Below, piece after piece: positions 1 to 10,410 of a stretch of 64,000 nucleotides of DNA (position 1 is its first letter; each line of letters begins with the position of its first letter). Source of the DNA: Paramarasmius palmivorus. Its lineage: Eukaryota; Basidiomycota; Agaricomycetes; Agaricales; Marasmiaceae. The position numbers and the translations under genes are program-made. Under the pieces are notes generated by a model that searched no databases, was not told the origin of the DNA, and saw nothing but the letters and a program-made list of their open reading frames with translations. Location: positions 124,001 through 188,000 of the forward strand of contig JAYKXP010000095.1 of the NCBI GenBank assembly GCA_037176845.1. The letters run 5' to 3'.

Positions 1-2186
1 GGACAAGGCTGCGAAAAAAGCAAAAAAGGTTGCTGCTGCAACCAAGCGAAAGCCTCGTACTAGGGCATTCAACAACCCAAACACGTTGCCTATGAACAAT
101 CAAGTTCTTTCTGCTAGTGCACAGGAATTCACCATGCCACAGGTAAGACTTCTGGCTGTACTAAGCTCTATGACATATGCTAATCTGTTTTGACAAGGGA
201 AACGGGGCAGGTGCCACATTCAACATGGCGACTCAAAACCAATCACTGCCCCCTCAGCCGGCATTGTTACCCCAACCGTTCCCATATATGACGCTCTCTG
301 AGCAACAGCTTGCCCAACTTGGCGCGATGTTTGCACAGAATCATTGGAATGGTTCAGGTAATGTCTTTCATTTTGTGTCTTCCATCATGTCGTCATTGAA
401 TCCTTCAGGTCAAGCTTCTTTTTCGGGCGGCCCAAGTACCTTTACACCTCAAGGTACTTTCTTCAACAGCGATCAAAGTCAGGGTAACATAAACACCGAC
501 CCATGTAAGCTGTCATCAAGCAATCATGATGATGGATCTGACCGTGAAATCCAACAGCCAACGTGGGTGTCAACTACCGCATGCGTCCTGCAAACTTTGG
601 CAATGAAGAAATGCAGGAGATGTTCGATGATCCTGAGGCCGACAGCGTAAGCAATCATTCGGAGTCCGATGAGCTACAGCAGATGCAAAGCGTGGCAGCG
701 GATGAGCTTCTTTCAAGGCAAGTTTTTGTATCATTCACTTAAAGTCGTCTAGATTGCTGACAGTAGCCATTGAAGTACGAACAGCGGCCCTACATCACAA
801 GCGTTCAATGCCACTCTTCCATCTTCGACGGATGCTACCTATTCATTCAACTTTCCGCAGCCTGCAATGGATACAGAATACAACCCACCTGCTGATGGTC
901 TTCAAAGCTGCTCGTCTACTCTGACAGGGTCCAAGGTATGTAGCCAATGGACTCTTGTGAATATGTCACTGACTAGCTATAGGGAACCGTAGGGGCACCT
1001 GGAGGGTCACCCCCAGATGATCCAGGTAACGGCGGCGATGACGACAGTGACGATGGGGACGATGACGATAACAGCGATGATGACGGCAATGGCAATGGCG
1101 GCAGAAAACCAAAAAAGCGCGGCTTCAACGGTTTGGGATTATCTCAAACTGAGCTGAGAGTGGCTCGTCTCAGTTGTCAGCTCTATGCTTTGAGCATTGT
1201 GGGTGAGGATGCCTGGCCTGACATGCCTGCAGTGGTGCCTGCCAATGCATCACCAGCTGCACAGGTGGCCATCGATTATCGTGAAGAGCTGGCAGTGAAG
1301 AAGTGGTTTAGCGCAAGGGATAAGGTTCAAGAGCGTATGGGTCTTGATTTGTCGCAGCTGCAACCGACTGGGGATGTGATTAGACTGGTAAGTCAACTCC
1401 ACACTTGAGAACTGATCTCATGAATATCATTTTAGGTAAAGGAACGCGACTACTGGGCTCGTGGTCGCTTCAAATCCGCGGCATCTGATGGTGCATCTTC
1501 CCAATTCGGCCTCAAGACCAAACCAGACGGTAGAAGGCAAGGGGCTATTCCAGCACTCGTTGCCTATAACCGTGAAAGGGTTGTCACACTGAAGACTAAT
1601 GACAGCTATATCTTCCAGGTTTGGTCATTTTCTTGCCTCCGAGTCACACTTCTGATGCTGCTTCACCAGGATCCTACCAACGTCGATAAACCCAGTACCA
1701 TTTATCGTAACGCTCTTCTGGAAGACGTCATCACTAAGGCGTTGTTCAATAATGCATCAAAGTCAATCGGATTTGCTTCAGATTCCATGTTCGACGAAAT
1801 GATGCCCCTGCCAACGATTGCCCTGGCAGCTGCAGCGGTCAGTTATTCAAGGTTTCTTGTTGACTCCGATACTGACACAGATCATTTCAGGTCGAGTGCG
1901 CGATTGACGAATACTATTGTGGTGCCCCAAAGAAGACTCCCTTCAAAGGCACGACTTATTGTAAAGTTTATCACCATCACATCCGCCAGCTCAACCTTTG
2001 GCATGAACACCAGCCGGAATCACTTGCGGCTTATCAACGTGCACTCTTGAAAGATGTCAAGTGAGTCTGCATCCTGGTATTATTGATCACTGTTATTGAC
2101 TGAGATTTAGAGTAGCAGCTAGTATCGATGATCCCGCTGATGTCGTTGGTGACCGTGCGGATGTGCCTGTCTCGCGCTTTTCTTGA
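1..2186 (+). CDS. DUF6532 domain protein, 5' end outside the window
   Basis: Spliced gene entering from the left edge. Reading through introns at about 143-197, 358-408 and 484-557, plus further short ones, gives a Lys-rich N-terminal part, a Gln/Pro/Ser-rich low-complexity region, an acidic Asp/Gly/Asn tract near 1010-1110, and then a globular C-terminal part. That part (from about 1133) reads LSQTELRVARLSCQLYAL, later NDSYIFQDP, then LPTIALAAAAVECAIDEY and YHHHIRQLNLW. This order matches the DUF6532 domain common in mushroom-forming fungi. The last intron ends at 2110 and the stop is at 2184-2186. The family has no known function. The exon model was made by eye; domain assignment is fairly firm, precise splice sites less so. 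The gene reads away from the transposon block and no promoter is in view. Confidence 0.7.
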
Positions 2187-3492
2187 GTAGATTACTGGTC
2201 AATGTAGTATGTAGATGAAAATTGTCAATCCAAAATGGTTTACGTGCAATTATCGATGGGTCGAATACTGTCGAGTATCAGCGACGGGACCAGATATAGT
2301 TTCAGAATAGGGAGCCGCATGCGTCAAAAACAGAGGATGTGATTCGCTCGGACGTAGCCTGATGCTGGATTGATCTGATCTTCTTCTGACATTGTGTGTA
2401 CTATATGGCACTTTATAGTGCCGTGTAGTGGATGGGTGTTCGAAGACACGCCCATATAGACCCCAGGTTAACTATGCGCTCTATTCAACTATCCGTACAA
2501 TATAGGCTCATATAGTACATGTACAAGTTCCAGATGGGTGTGCTTGGATGCAATGAATGGGTATAAGGCTCGTCTTCTATATGATTTCGGAATGTAAAGA
2601 GCTTCACCATCGGCGGAGGAAGGAGGGGGTTGCGAACGAAGTATTGAGTGTCTCAAAGTATCGGAAGCCTTTGCTCTACCTAGAACAGGACGGAGGATAG
2701 GCGATCGAGAATGCATGGGTGGAGAGTTACGGTCTGGCAGCACCGGGAACATCAACCAGTGGGGTCTTGATGGGCGTTATCGTGGTCTGCGTAGCAGATG
2801 GGCGATTGGAGCAAGGAATGAACGCAGAGGGGTGAATTACCTGAGAAGACAAGCTTGCATGAAAGAGGAAGATGTAAATCGAGGACTCTAGGTAAGCTGA
2901 ATGGGGCGAGCTTAGGTGTGTCTTCGAGGTGAGATGTAACCAACGACTTACCGATTGACCCAGCTCCCGATGGACCTATTATTAGCCTAGAGCGAAGTCT
3001 TCCAATCATATTGAGCCAGAGCTGGCGGATAGAGGACATGAAGTTTCCTCCAGACGGTTGGTTGAAGGAGGCAGACTGTGCTTTGAATCAGGTCATCGTG
3101 GCAGCAAAGAAAAAGAATTGTTACGCCACGTGGCCGAGTCCCGGATCAAATACCAGATAACAGTTAATCGAATACAACAATCTAATGGCTGATTGCACAA
3201 TCAGACGTTTAAGATTAATAGATGCGCAAAAAGCGAGCGTCAGGACTCTCTTCACGTTTCTCAATCTACATACATCAATACAATTCTCGATTCGGAGATG
3301 AGTCGGGAACTTGGTCTCCATTCACTATCGTTCTTTGCTGGGCCACTTGGACAAATAGACACTCCGCTATTACCGTATCCAACGGTATACATGATCACAA
3401 TAAATAGAGTTATAAAATCTGGCCAACCAAAACTCCTGACCCCGTCCTATACACTGTCACTCTTGCCATCATTTCAACGGCATCAATCAAAA
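2187..3492. other. Intergenic stretch, no supported gene
   Basis: Space between the DUF6532 stop and the 3' end of GH76-like copy A. Open frames here are short and lack a recognisable domain. A minus-strand frame at 2752-3039 contains GPSGAGSIGKS, which only superficially resembles a P-loop and has no continuation. A small hairpin (GGCACTTTATAGTGCC, about 2408-2423) is the only clear structure. Confidence 0.5.
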
Positions 3493-5032
3493 TCACATCG
3501 CATCCTCGTATGTAGGAGGAAGTCTGCGGTGTGCACCGCTTGGTCGCCATCTGCTATCATGATCTCGTTCTCCATCAGCCTGATTGAGTGCTAGAATATC
3601 TGTCAATATACCTCTGCATCTGTAACAAGGAATTCGGGACTTACAAGCTGAGACTGTTTCTGGAACTGGCACCAATGTGGCAGGACTCGAGTATCGTCGA
3701 GCCCGTGGTGCTACGTCCGCCACATCCATACTCTCTCCAACCCCGATCCAATTCCGACCGCTCCAATCTTTGAGTTGCCAATCCCTTGGTGCATTGTCTG
3801 TAGTTACGAGTTGCTTGTCCGAGATTTGTAGGGCGAACGGTTCTGGATCGGTGTTTTTGGATTGTTCGGACCAATTTCGACGTCGACGTCGATTGTAGAG
3901 GACCCAGGCCAAAATCGATAATGCGACAAGGACAAGTGCACCAACACTACCTCCTGCAATAGCTCCAGCCGCGGGTCCTGAATGAGTGAGCGGAGAGTTG
4001 GAAAGATTTCCTGCGCTAACTTGATCGATTTCTGGCATTCCAATCCCTGCGAGTAACGTATAAGAAATTGATAAGCGTCTCTTGATATCCATCTCTGATG
4101 ACTTGGTATTATTCCAGTTGTTGTAAGACGAGTCCGCTGAGATTATGTTGTCGAGCAGTGTGTTATACTGGACAAATGATTAAATCGACAAGGAGCAATT
4201 ATTCGTTCAGTAACAAACCTGATCAGAAATGTAAGCCTCAAGATAGGACCGCATATCCCCATAGTTTTCCAAGCGAGGAGTTGTAGAAGATACTGTACTA
4301 TTTCATTCATTTCGGATGGTCACGGTCACAAGGCCAAAAATATCCGAAATTTTTCGTTTGGTCACAGGTCACTGGAGGATCATCCGAGTCCTCCCAGCGA
4401 GTTACCAGCGCTAACATCCGGAATTTTGCCCAAATTTGGCAATTTTGGGCGTTAATTTCCGAAATTTTCGCCGTGGTCACAGACCGCGTGCCCACCATCC
4501 GACAGGTCACTTTCGGATGGCAGGTCACAGGTCACAACGCCATCCGAAACGAATGAAATAGTACAGTAGACTGAAAATCAACTCTCCGTGGTTGAGAGGC
4601 GTGAATCCCGGGTATGAGGGTGTCCCTTCATTCTGGCCTGGCCCACCAGAGACACGCCAACTATCAAGCGCCCTGACGGTCTCAACAATGTATTCTCTGA
4701 GGCTTCGGGAAACGTTAACCGGTTCCAAAAGAAATTGAGTCAATAAAACAATACTTACGATCTCTGATCAAATGAATTCCATGCCATCGACAGTGTTGTG
4801 TTGCCATCTAGATATATAGGGTGTGCAGGATATTCAAATGAGTATATAGCTAGACCGCCCACAGAACTACACCCGCTTGACACTTTTAGGCCCGAAAAAG
4901 GCATACGTTCCATAGTGCTGGCAATGTTTGCATCACTAGGTGTAAAGCTATCATGATATATCTGGGCATGAAATCTGAAATTACCCTAAGCACCGAACAG
5001 ATACAGGTTAAACTTTCATGCAACTTACCTGT
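3493..5032 (-). pseudogene. GH76-like TM protein, copy A, C-terminal segment
   Basis: Last third of a minus-strand gene whose middle lies at 19560-20194 and whose start lies at 44888-45128. From N to C it holds a piece matching RFSAQQYYDTF of copy B, then YLDGNTTLS, then NHGELIFSL, then SISYTLLAGIGMP, a Gly/Ala-rich transmembrane helix (about 3900-4000) followed by a run of Arg, and a cytosolic tail ending RRLPPTYEDAM. The same order is found in copies B (54371-56613) and C (48568-50922). Family knowledge: fungal GH76-like enzymes act on alpha-1,6-mannan or cell-wall glycans at the cell surface; here the catalytic Asp pair was not located, so activity is inferred only. The coding sequence is also split by a MITE at 4293-4566. 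With its 5' parts 14.5 and 40 kb away behind retroelements, the gene cannot be functional. Confidence 0.65.
4293..4566. mobile_element. TA-flanked MITE (Tc1/mariner-like) inside a GH76 exon
   Basis: 274-base insert with inverted ends: CTGTACTATTTCATTC at the left and its complement at the right, continuing with one mismatch into TTTCGGATGG. It is flanked by TA on both sides (4291-4292 and 4567-4568), the target duplication of Tc1/mariner elements. The interior is rich in GGTCACAG-type repeats and CCGAAA/TTTCGG motifs and encodes nothing credible. Removing it together with one TA brings ELIFSL next to ENYGDMRSYLEAYISD, matching the uninterrupted copy B. Confidence 0.8.
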
Positions 5033-5639
5033 ACCATAGCCTGTTCAAATGTTTAATGTTTAGGATTCTTGTATTGCACACATTTGAAAATACTACGCAT
5101 TGGTATAGCTGATCATTGCGGGCAATTGGCCTATTGGCAGTGTCCCTAACTATGTCTTATCAAACTTCAGCCGCCATGAAAAAATCCCGAATGACTGTCA
5201 TGACCGTACCACTCGGACACTGACATCCGGAGATAACCTCGTGTCCGGAAGTACCTCGGAAGCATCAACATGTGTTTACCTTCACCCAGAGCTTATGCCT
5301 CATGTTCTATTATCTTCCGGATATATGCCTCATGTCTATACTCGTCGTTTTCCGATATTCTGATATGTTTCCTTATTTATATATTCCTTTGTTCTGTTCC
5401 GTTTAGAGATACTTGGCACCGTACTTGTATATAAGACATAGGATACAGTTCCTGTATCTCTAACAGAATAATAAACGTTATCTCTGCCAATCTCCGTACT
5501 TCCTCTATCTTCCTATTCGCTCTCAAGCCGTGGGTCAGTAGGGCTGTTGTGTAGAACTTCAGCAACTGTTACCTTCCGAGGTCCTCCACCTTCCGGTGGT
5601 GCTCCGGACCTCTTTTATACCTCCGGCACGGATCTGACA
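5033..5639 (+). repeat. Gypsy-1 5' LTR
   Basis: 607 bases matching 18953-19559 except at three sites (two CpG/CpA, one T/C). A TATA-like sequence, TGTATATAAG, lies near 5426. It ends in TCTGACA. The shared sequence begins at ACCATAGCC rather than at the TG at 5042, so the outer boundary is slightly uncertain. No tRNA-like primer binding site is recognisable just downstream. Confidence 0.9.
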
Positions 5640-5666
5640 GTATTATTCTGTTAACCTGCTGAACTC

Positions 5667-5978
5667 ATGGCATTCTCTGGTCTTTTTCAACCCACTCGTA
5701 TTCAAGAACCTATCTCCACTCTTACCGCCAAACAACCTTCCCAACCCCCCGAACCTCGACTAGTTGTTCAAGCCCAACAACGAGACGAACGCCATCAACG
5801 TCGTCAACAAGGACTCCCGGCATCCGGGGAACAAGCTGCGCGTGCTGCACGCAAACCAAAGCAGTTTCGTACCACCGCGGAGATCCTTCATACTTCTCAT
5901 GTCGAGGAAGAAGACACCATTGGACCCGAACTTCCTGGTGCCTTTGGTGAGTCTATCACTTCCGGTTTAGCCAACTGA
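5667..5978 (+). CDS. Short ORF before Gypsy-1 gag, probably its original N-terminus
   Basis: 103 codons, Gln/Pro/Arg-rich, beginning MAFSGLFQP and ending at TGA 5976-5978. The gag start at 5991 is in the same frame only four codons further on, with no other stop between. A CGA-to-TGA change would explain the split, as at other sites in this block; the alternative is a genuine short leader ORF. No domain is recognised. Confidence 0.45.
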   Translation: MAFSGLFQPTRIQEPISTLTAKQPSQPPEPRLVVQAQQRDERHQRRQQGLPASGEQAARAARKPKQFRTTAEILHTSHVEEEDTIGPELPGAFGESITSGLAN

Positions 5979-5990
5979 GGACGTCAAACC

Positions 5991-7610
5991 ATGTATACGG
6001 ATACCATATCAACCGCGCATGGTGATTTTACTATTCAGACTCCTTCTAGACCTACTCGTCTAGACCTACCCGGCCGTCGTGCTTCCGCGTCTACACCCAC
6101 TGTCGAACCTGTCTCCGCCGCTCCAGTTTTCAGCTCAGGACCTCGTAGGTCTCTTGGTAGTCTGTTTCCGGAATTTCCTGAAGTTCCGGAGACACCAACT
6201 CGTCAGGCTGGCACCAGAGCGCCTACAGTTCCTCCCGGCGAGACAGATGGTGGTGGAAGGCCTTCGGAAGGCGAACCCGAGGTAGAAGTCGCCGGTGCAG
6301 CCCCAGGTCCTCCTCCTGGTCAAACCCAAGTTGGGGATGACAGAGGACCGACAGGGAATGGCGAAGGTGATGGTGACGGAGATGCAGACTCGGTGGGTCC
6401 TAGTAGACCTGGAGGTGGTGGAGGTGGTCCTCCTCCCGACTCTCCCGGAGGTGGCGGTGGCCCTTCTGGTGGAGGCGGTGGACGGGGCAATAGGACGCCT
6501 CCTAGACGAGATCGATCGGACGATCCCGACGATGCTCAAGTCTTTATGAGTGCGTTCAGTAATATTGCTTCCGCACTTTCTGCTATCTCCACAAGGTTGG
6601 AAAATCCTCCTGCTCCGAGTTCCTCTAGACCCAAATCCAAACTCAAAGAACCCGATACTTTCGACGGTAGTAACCCTAAGCTCCTTCATCCATGGCTTGC
6701 CTCCATAACTCTCCATTTCAACGATCGTCCGGAAGCCTATCCGGATGAAACTTCCATGGTCCTCTTTGCACTATCCTACCTCCGAGGCAACGCCCAGAAG
6801 TGGTTCCAACATGATATCCTTGGACGTCATGGACCCTTCCGTCCTGCTTGGACTTCCAGTTTCGATGCCTTCGTCTGGGAGCTTACCGAGAACTTTGGCC
6901 CTCGGAACCTTCGTGCGGAAGCTGAAGATTCTATCGGACGTCTCAACATGAAGGAAAGCGATCGCATTCAGTCTTACGACTTGAAGTTCCAGGACATCGC
7001 TGTGGAGCTTGATTGGGGAGAGAATGCTCTCACCTATCAGTACTATCGTGGGCTTCCGGATCGTCTTAAAGACGATATCTGTCGAAACGGAAGACCCGAA
7101 ACCTTCTCTGAGCTGCGTACTGTTGCCCGTCGTCACGATGATTTCTATTGGAGTCGTCAGCGGGAGAAGCAACGCGCTCAGCAGAGCAATAACTCCTCTT
7201 CTGGTTCGAAGGGAGGTAAATCTGGCTCTGGTTCCGGAGGTAACAAAGGTTCGAGTTCCGGAAACTCCAATTCCAACTCCAACTCTAATTCCTCTTCCAA
7301 CCCTCCGAAAACCAACCAGTCGTCCTCCGGATCTAGTTCGTCCAACAAGCCTAAGGGCTCTTCCGGCAACACTCCCAAAACCCTTCCTAACTGGTTACAG
7401 GGTAAGCTCAAGAACGGCAAATTAACGCCGGAAGAGCGAGAACGTCGGAAGGCCAACAATCTGTGTATGTTCTGTGGAGCTGCAGGACACACGGTAGCGA
7501 ACTGCCGGAAGGCGCCCAAGAACAATTCCTCTTCATCCGCTTCCGGAAAAGCGGCTAACGTCTCTTCCGAGACTAAGACGGACAACGACTCTTCCGAGTC
7601 GAAAAAATAG
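5991..7610 (+). CDS. gag: Gypsy-1 gag
   Basis: 539 codons. A Pro/Gly/Glu-rich N-terminal region runs to about residue 190. A retrotransposon gag domain follows, with LHPWLASITLHF, LSYLRGNAQKWF and the region around FVWELTENFG. A very Ser/Asn/Gly-rich linker comes next (about 400-460), then one zinc knuckle, CMFCGAAGHTVANC (CX2CX4HX4C), near residue 493. It forms the particle shell and binds the RNA. The stop codon TAG (7608-7610) directly follows six A residues, where a -1 shift would lead into the protease frame. The low-complexity stretches are usual in gags of mushroom gypsy elements. Confidence 0.85.
   Translation: MYTDTISTAHGDFTIQTPSRPTRLDLPGRRASASTPTVEPVSAAPVFSSGPRRSLGSLFPEFPEVPETPTRQAGTRAPTVPPGETDGGGRPSEGEPEVEVAGAAPGPPPGQTQVGDDRGPTGNGEGDGDGDADSVGPSRPGGGGGGPPPDSPGGGGGPSGGGGGRGNRTPPRRDRSDDPDDAQVFMSAFSNIASALSAISTRLENPPAPSSSRPKSKLKEPDTFDGSNPKLLHPWLASITLHFNDRPEAYPDETSMVLFALSYLRGNAQKWFQHDILGRHGPFRPAWTSSFDAFVWELTENFGPRNLRAEAEDSIGRLNMKESDRIQSYDLKFQDIAVELDWGENALTYQYYRGLPDRLKDDICRNGRPETFSELRTVARRHDDFYWSRQREKQRAQQSNNSSSGSKGGKSGSGSGGNKGSSSGNSNSNSNSNSSSNPPKTNQSSSGSSSSNKPKGSSGNTPKTLPNWLQGKLKNGKLTPEERERRKANNLCMFCGAAGHTVANCRKAPKNNSSSSASGKAANVSSETKTDNDSSESKK
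7601..7610 (+). promoter_or_regulatory. Candidate -1 frameshift site at the Gypsy-1 gag stop
   Basis: Zero frame reads TCG AAA AAA TAG. The protease frame is the -1 frame and is open across this point. Slippage on the A run would place the ribosome on ATA GTC CGC and continue into protease. It is not a textbook XXXYYYZ heptamer, but Gypsy-2 has the same layout with a T run. Confidence 0.5.
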
Positions 7611-8464
7611 TCCGCGATTCCGGTACCTCAACACCAGACCGGAGTCGCATTGAGCCCTCTGGTGTTCTACACGAGGTCACTCTCAACGCTGCCGCTCTTT
7701 CCAGTCATTCTTTACGCATTCCCCTTACTTCCGAACTCCTTACGGACAGTCTTTCCGAGGATGTTGTATCACCTGGCTTCACTTCCACTTTCCATAAACT
7801 CATACTCCATTTACTTGCTCTTGTTGATTCTGGTTCTTCCCATTGTTTCATAGATCTCTCATATGTCCGAAATAAACATATTCCTACCGAAAAGATCTCT
7901 CCTGTGCGACTCAAACTTCTCGATGGCTCTAATTCAACTTTTATTGATGAGATGGTTACACTTCCCATCCAATTCCCTTCCGGAGACACTCTTCATCTCG
8001 ACTTTTATGTCACTCGCCTCGATTCCGACTGCAACCTAGTGCTTGGATACAACTGGCTCTCCCGCTACAATCCGTTGATTGACTGGGCAGAAGGTAGTTT
8101 AACTTTCCGGCACCAAGGAAGCACCCAATCTTCAGTGTCGCTCACTGATGTTCCGGATACACCACTTAAGGTTCCGGAACCTGTCTCCGTTTCGCCATCC
8201 TCCGGTGCTCCTCTTCGCCGGAAGACCAAGTCTTTACCTAAACCGGCTTGGCCTTATGAGCCCATCTACACCCTACCTGAAATCCCTGCTAAACCTCAAC
8301 CTATCACGCTCGTTTCCGCTGGAGCTTTCCTCCGTGCATGTAACGAAGCAGGATCAAAGCAGTACTGCCTCTATGCAAATAATCCGGACATGCAAGAGGT
8401 AGCAGGTAAATCCGGTGACGTTGAACCTCCAGACCTAGGTTCCGTTCCGGAAGCTTATCATGAG
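7611..8464 (+). pseudogene. pol: Gypsy-1 protease part of pol, cut by Gypsy-2
   Basis: Open in the -1 frame relative to gag with no ATG of its own, consistent with a gag-pol fusion. The aspartic protease active site VDSGSSHCFID lies at about 7823-7855, followed by LVLGYNWLSRYNPLIDW, the conserved second half of the domain. The frame runs to GAG at 8462-8464, where Gypsy-2 begins. After Gypsy-2 and its ATGAG duplication the frame resumes with TAC at 14615, giving the join EAYHE/YASVFNED without any shift. The protease cuts Gag and Pol in the particle. Confidence 0.8.
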
Positions 8465-8909
8465 TGTGATGGAGCGTAGCTTTTTCCTTTCATTTCTCTA
8501 AGTCCCCTTATCTATTTTCTTATCTTCATCTTATCATTTTCCACTTATATCGTGTACAGCCTCTCATCCACCGGAACATTCCACATCATTCTTCCATTGT
8601 TCTACATCTTTCCGTATCATTCTGATTGCTTACTTGTACAATTCTCGCCGAGACAGACTCTTCACATATAAACCGTAGCTGTAGATGCCTAGTTCCCCAT
8701 CTTGACCTCTTGGTCATTTGGGCTAGGCAAGTCATCTTGTATTTTATTCCTCTAGTTATGCTAACTTGGTCATTTGGGCTAGTATCTGACTTGTGTCTGC
8801 CTGCTCAACGTCGTATAGAGCCTTGTGCCTGCGCCGGATCACCCCTTTTTCCCTTATCATCATCGCTCAGCACCGCTATCTGTAGAGAGGTAGTTGGTTC
8901 GCCCTCACA
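8465..8909 (+). repeat. Gypsy-2 5' LTR
   Basis: 445 bases starting TGTGATGG and ending CCTCACA. Identical to the 3' LTR except one site in TATCG(T/C)GTAC. Contains two copies of TTGGTCATTTGGGCTAG about 60 bases apart, a possible internal regulatory repeat. Confidence 0.95.
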
Positions 8910-9178
8910 TTAGGTCAAGATCTCATTGAATGCCGTTGACCTGGTAGCGTCAACCTCGTTCAAGGTACACCCTGGCAGACACAGCAACCGTTACACCCCC
9001 ACCTCCTTTTGACTGTTCCTCCTGCACACACTCCTATAACACTGATAACCAACGTGACAACCATCTCCGCGACGACGACTACTGGTGGAACTGTGACACC
9101 AGCCCCTGTCCAAACCGACTGCACAATCCATTAGACTGGGCCGACGACATCTACAAAGACCCCCGCTTATTTCCTGCC

Positions 9179-10405
9179 ATGTCTGATAACGTACCTCCAC
9201 CTCCTCCTCCTGCACAATCCCAGAATGAAACCCTACTACAAGCACTGCTTACAAGCCAGAAGGCGCTCACCGACTCAGTGGCCCTGCTCACCACCCAGAT
9301 GTCATCCAAAGCAGATCAGCGAAGCCGCTCTGAGAAGCCAGCGGTGTTCGCAGGAGATGGAGACAGCGCTGATGCTCGCCGCTTCCTCGCAGCATTCTCA
9401 GTCTATGGATGGAACTCCAAGAGGGAGATGAACGTCCAGGATGCAGACGGCCAGTACTACCGCAACGACCGGGTGTGGATTAGTACAGCACTGTCGTTCA
9501 TGGTAAAGGACGCAGCTCTCTGGGCCACTCCCTACATGGAGGAGTACTCGTTGGGAAGACCCATATTTGATAACAACTGGGCCACGTTCGAGGCAGCTTT
9601 CAAGCTCCGCTTCGAGAGCGTAGACGAAAAGGAGGACGCCAAGCACCGCCTCAAGGCTCTCCACCAGGACAAGATGACGGTGGCAGAATACACAGCCAAG
9701 TTCAAAGAGCTCATGGGACGCACCGGCTACTCCACAGAGGACCTCCACGACCGGTTCTACGATAACCTCAGTCGTGCGTTCCGTGATAGGCTGGTCCTTG
9801 CCATTGGAAGGAGCACCAAAACCTTCGACGAGTTGGTCCAGACGTCAATTGAGGTTGACAACCACTTCCGTCAGTACGACGCTGAAAAGCGTTTGGAAGC
9901 ACAAGCAAGGCCCCAAGGTCCACAACCCTTCTGGAGCAACCGCCAACTCCCCAATCCCCCACGTACCTCGCCTTTCCCTACCGCTGCGCCAGCACTGACA
10001 TTTCCAACACGTGACCCGAATGCCATGGACATTGACGCCAACCGTACCCATGCAGACTGGCTTCGCCTGATGAATGGCAAGTGCTTTGGCTGTGGCTCAA
10101 CAGAGCACCGGCAACGTGATGGGGGCCATGAGAGGGAGATCTGCAACTGGTGCCGCAGAAATGGACACCGGGAAGCAGTCTGTTTCAACAGGTGGCTAGG
10201 AAGACCTCGTGGGACGAGTGGACAGCGCGTTGCCGCCACTGAAACACCTACCACTGAACAGGCGCTACCGGCTCCACCTGCTGCAGCCCCAACAACCCCA
10301 ACTCCAGCTCAGACCGTACCATCAACGGGTCTGGATGCTCTCATTGCGCAAATGGAGCAGCTCCAGATGCAGATTGCCACCATTCGTGCCGAGCAGCGTT
10401 TTTAG
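9179..10405 (+). CDS. gag: Gypsy-2 gag
   Basis: 408 codons from ATG 9179. Pro-rich start, then a gag domain (about residues 60-220) with RRFLAAFSVYGW, AALWATPYMEEY and MTVAEYTAKFKELMGRTGY. Toward the end are two Cys/His clusters: a degenerate CFGCGSTEH and a canonical CNWCRRNGHREAVC (CX2CX4HX4C), followed by a Pro/Thr/Ala tail and a C-terminal MEQLQMQIATIRAEQ helix. It forms the particle and packages RNA. The stop TAG at 10403-10405 follows a run of T, and the pol frame opens in -1 across it. Confidence 0.9.
   Translation: MSDNVPPPPPPAQSQNETLLQALLTSQKALTDSVALLTTQMSSKADQRSRSEKPAVFAGDGDSADARRFLAAFSVYGWNSKREMNVQDADGQYYRNDRVWISTALSFMVKDAALWATPYMEEYSLGRPIFDNNWATFEAAFKLRFESVDEKEDAKHRLKALHQDKMTVAEYTAKFKELMGRTGYSTEDLHDRFYDNLSRAFRDRLVLAIGRSTKTFDELVQTSIEVDNHFRQYDAEKRLEAQARPQGPQPFWSNRQLPNPPRTSPFPTAAPALTFPTRDPNAMDIDANRTHADWLRLMNGKCFGCGSTEHRQRDGGHEREICNWCRRNGHREAVCFNRWLGRPRGTSGQRVAATETPTTEQALPAPPAAAPTTPTPAQTVPSTGLDALIAQMEQLQMQIATIRAEQRF
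10399..10405 (+). promoter_or_regulatory. Candidate -1 frameshift site at the Gypsy-2 gag stop
   Basis: Zero frame is CGT TTT TAG. A -1 slip on the T run reads GCG TTT TTA GAA and goes straight into the long pol frame, which has no ATG near its start. Same arrangement as Gypsy-1: homopolymer run touching the gag stop. Confidence 0.55.
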
Positions 10406-10410
10406 AAGGG

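Noticed and set aside
2752..3039. Minus-strand ORF with GPSGAGSIGKS
   Set aside because: P-loop resemblance is weak and no GTPase or kinase sequence follows on any exon chain.
4307..4528. 73-codon ORF inside the MITE
   Set aside because: Non-autonomous element; the frame has no similarity to a transposase.
6135..7585. Minus-strand ORFs across Gypsy-1 gag
   Set aside because: Shadows of the Ser/Gly/Asn-rich gag; no independent support.
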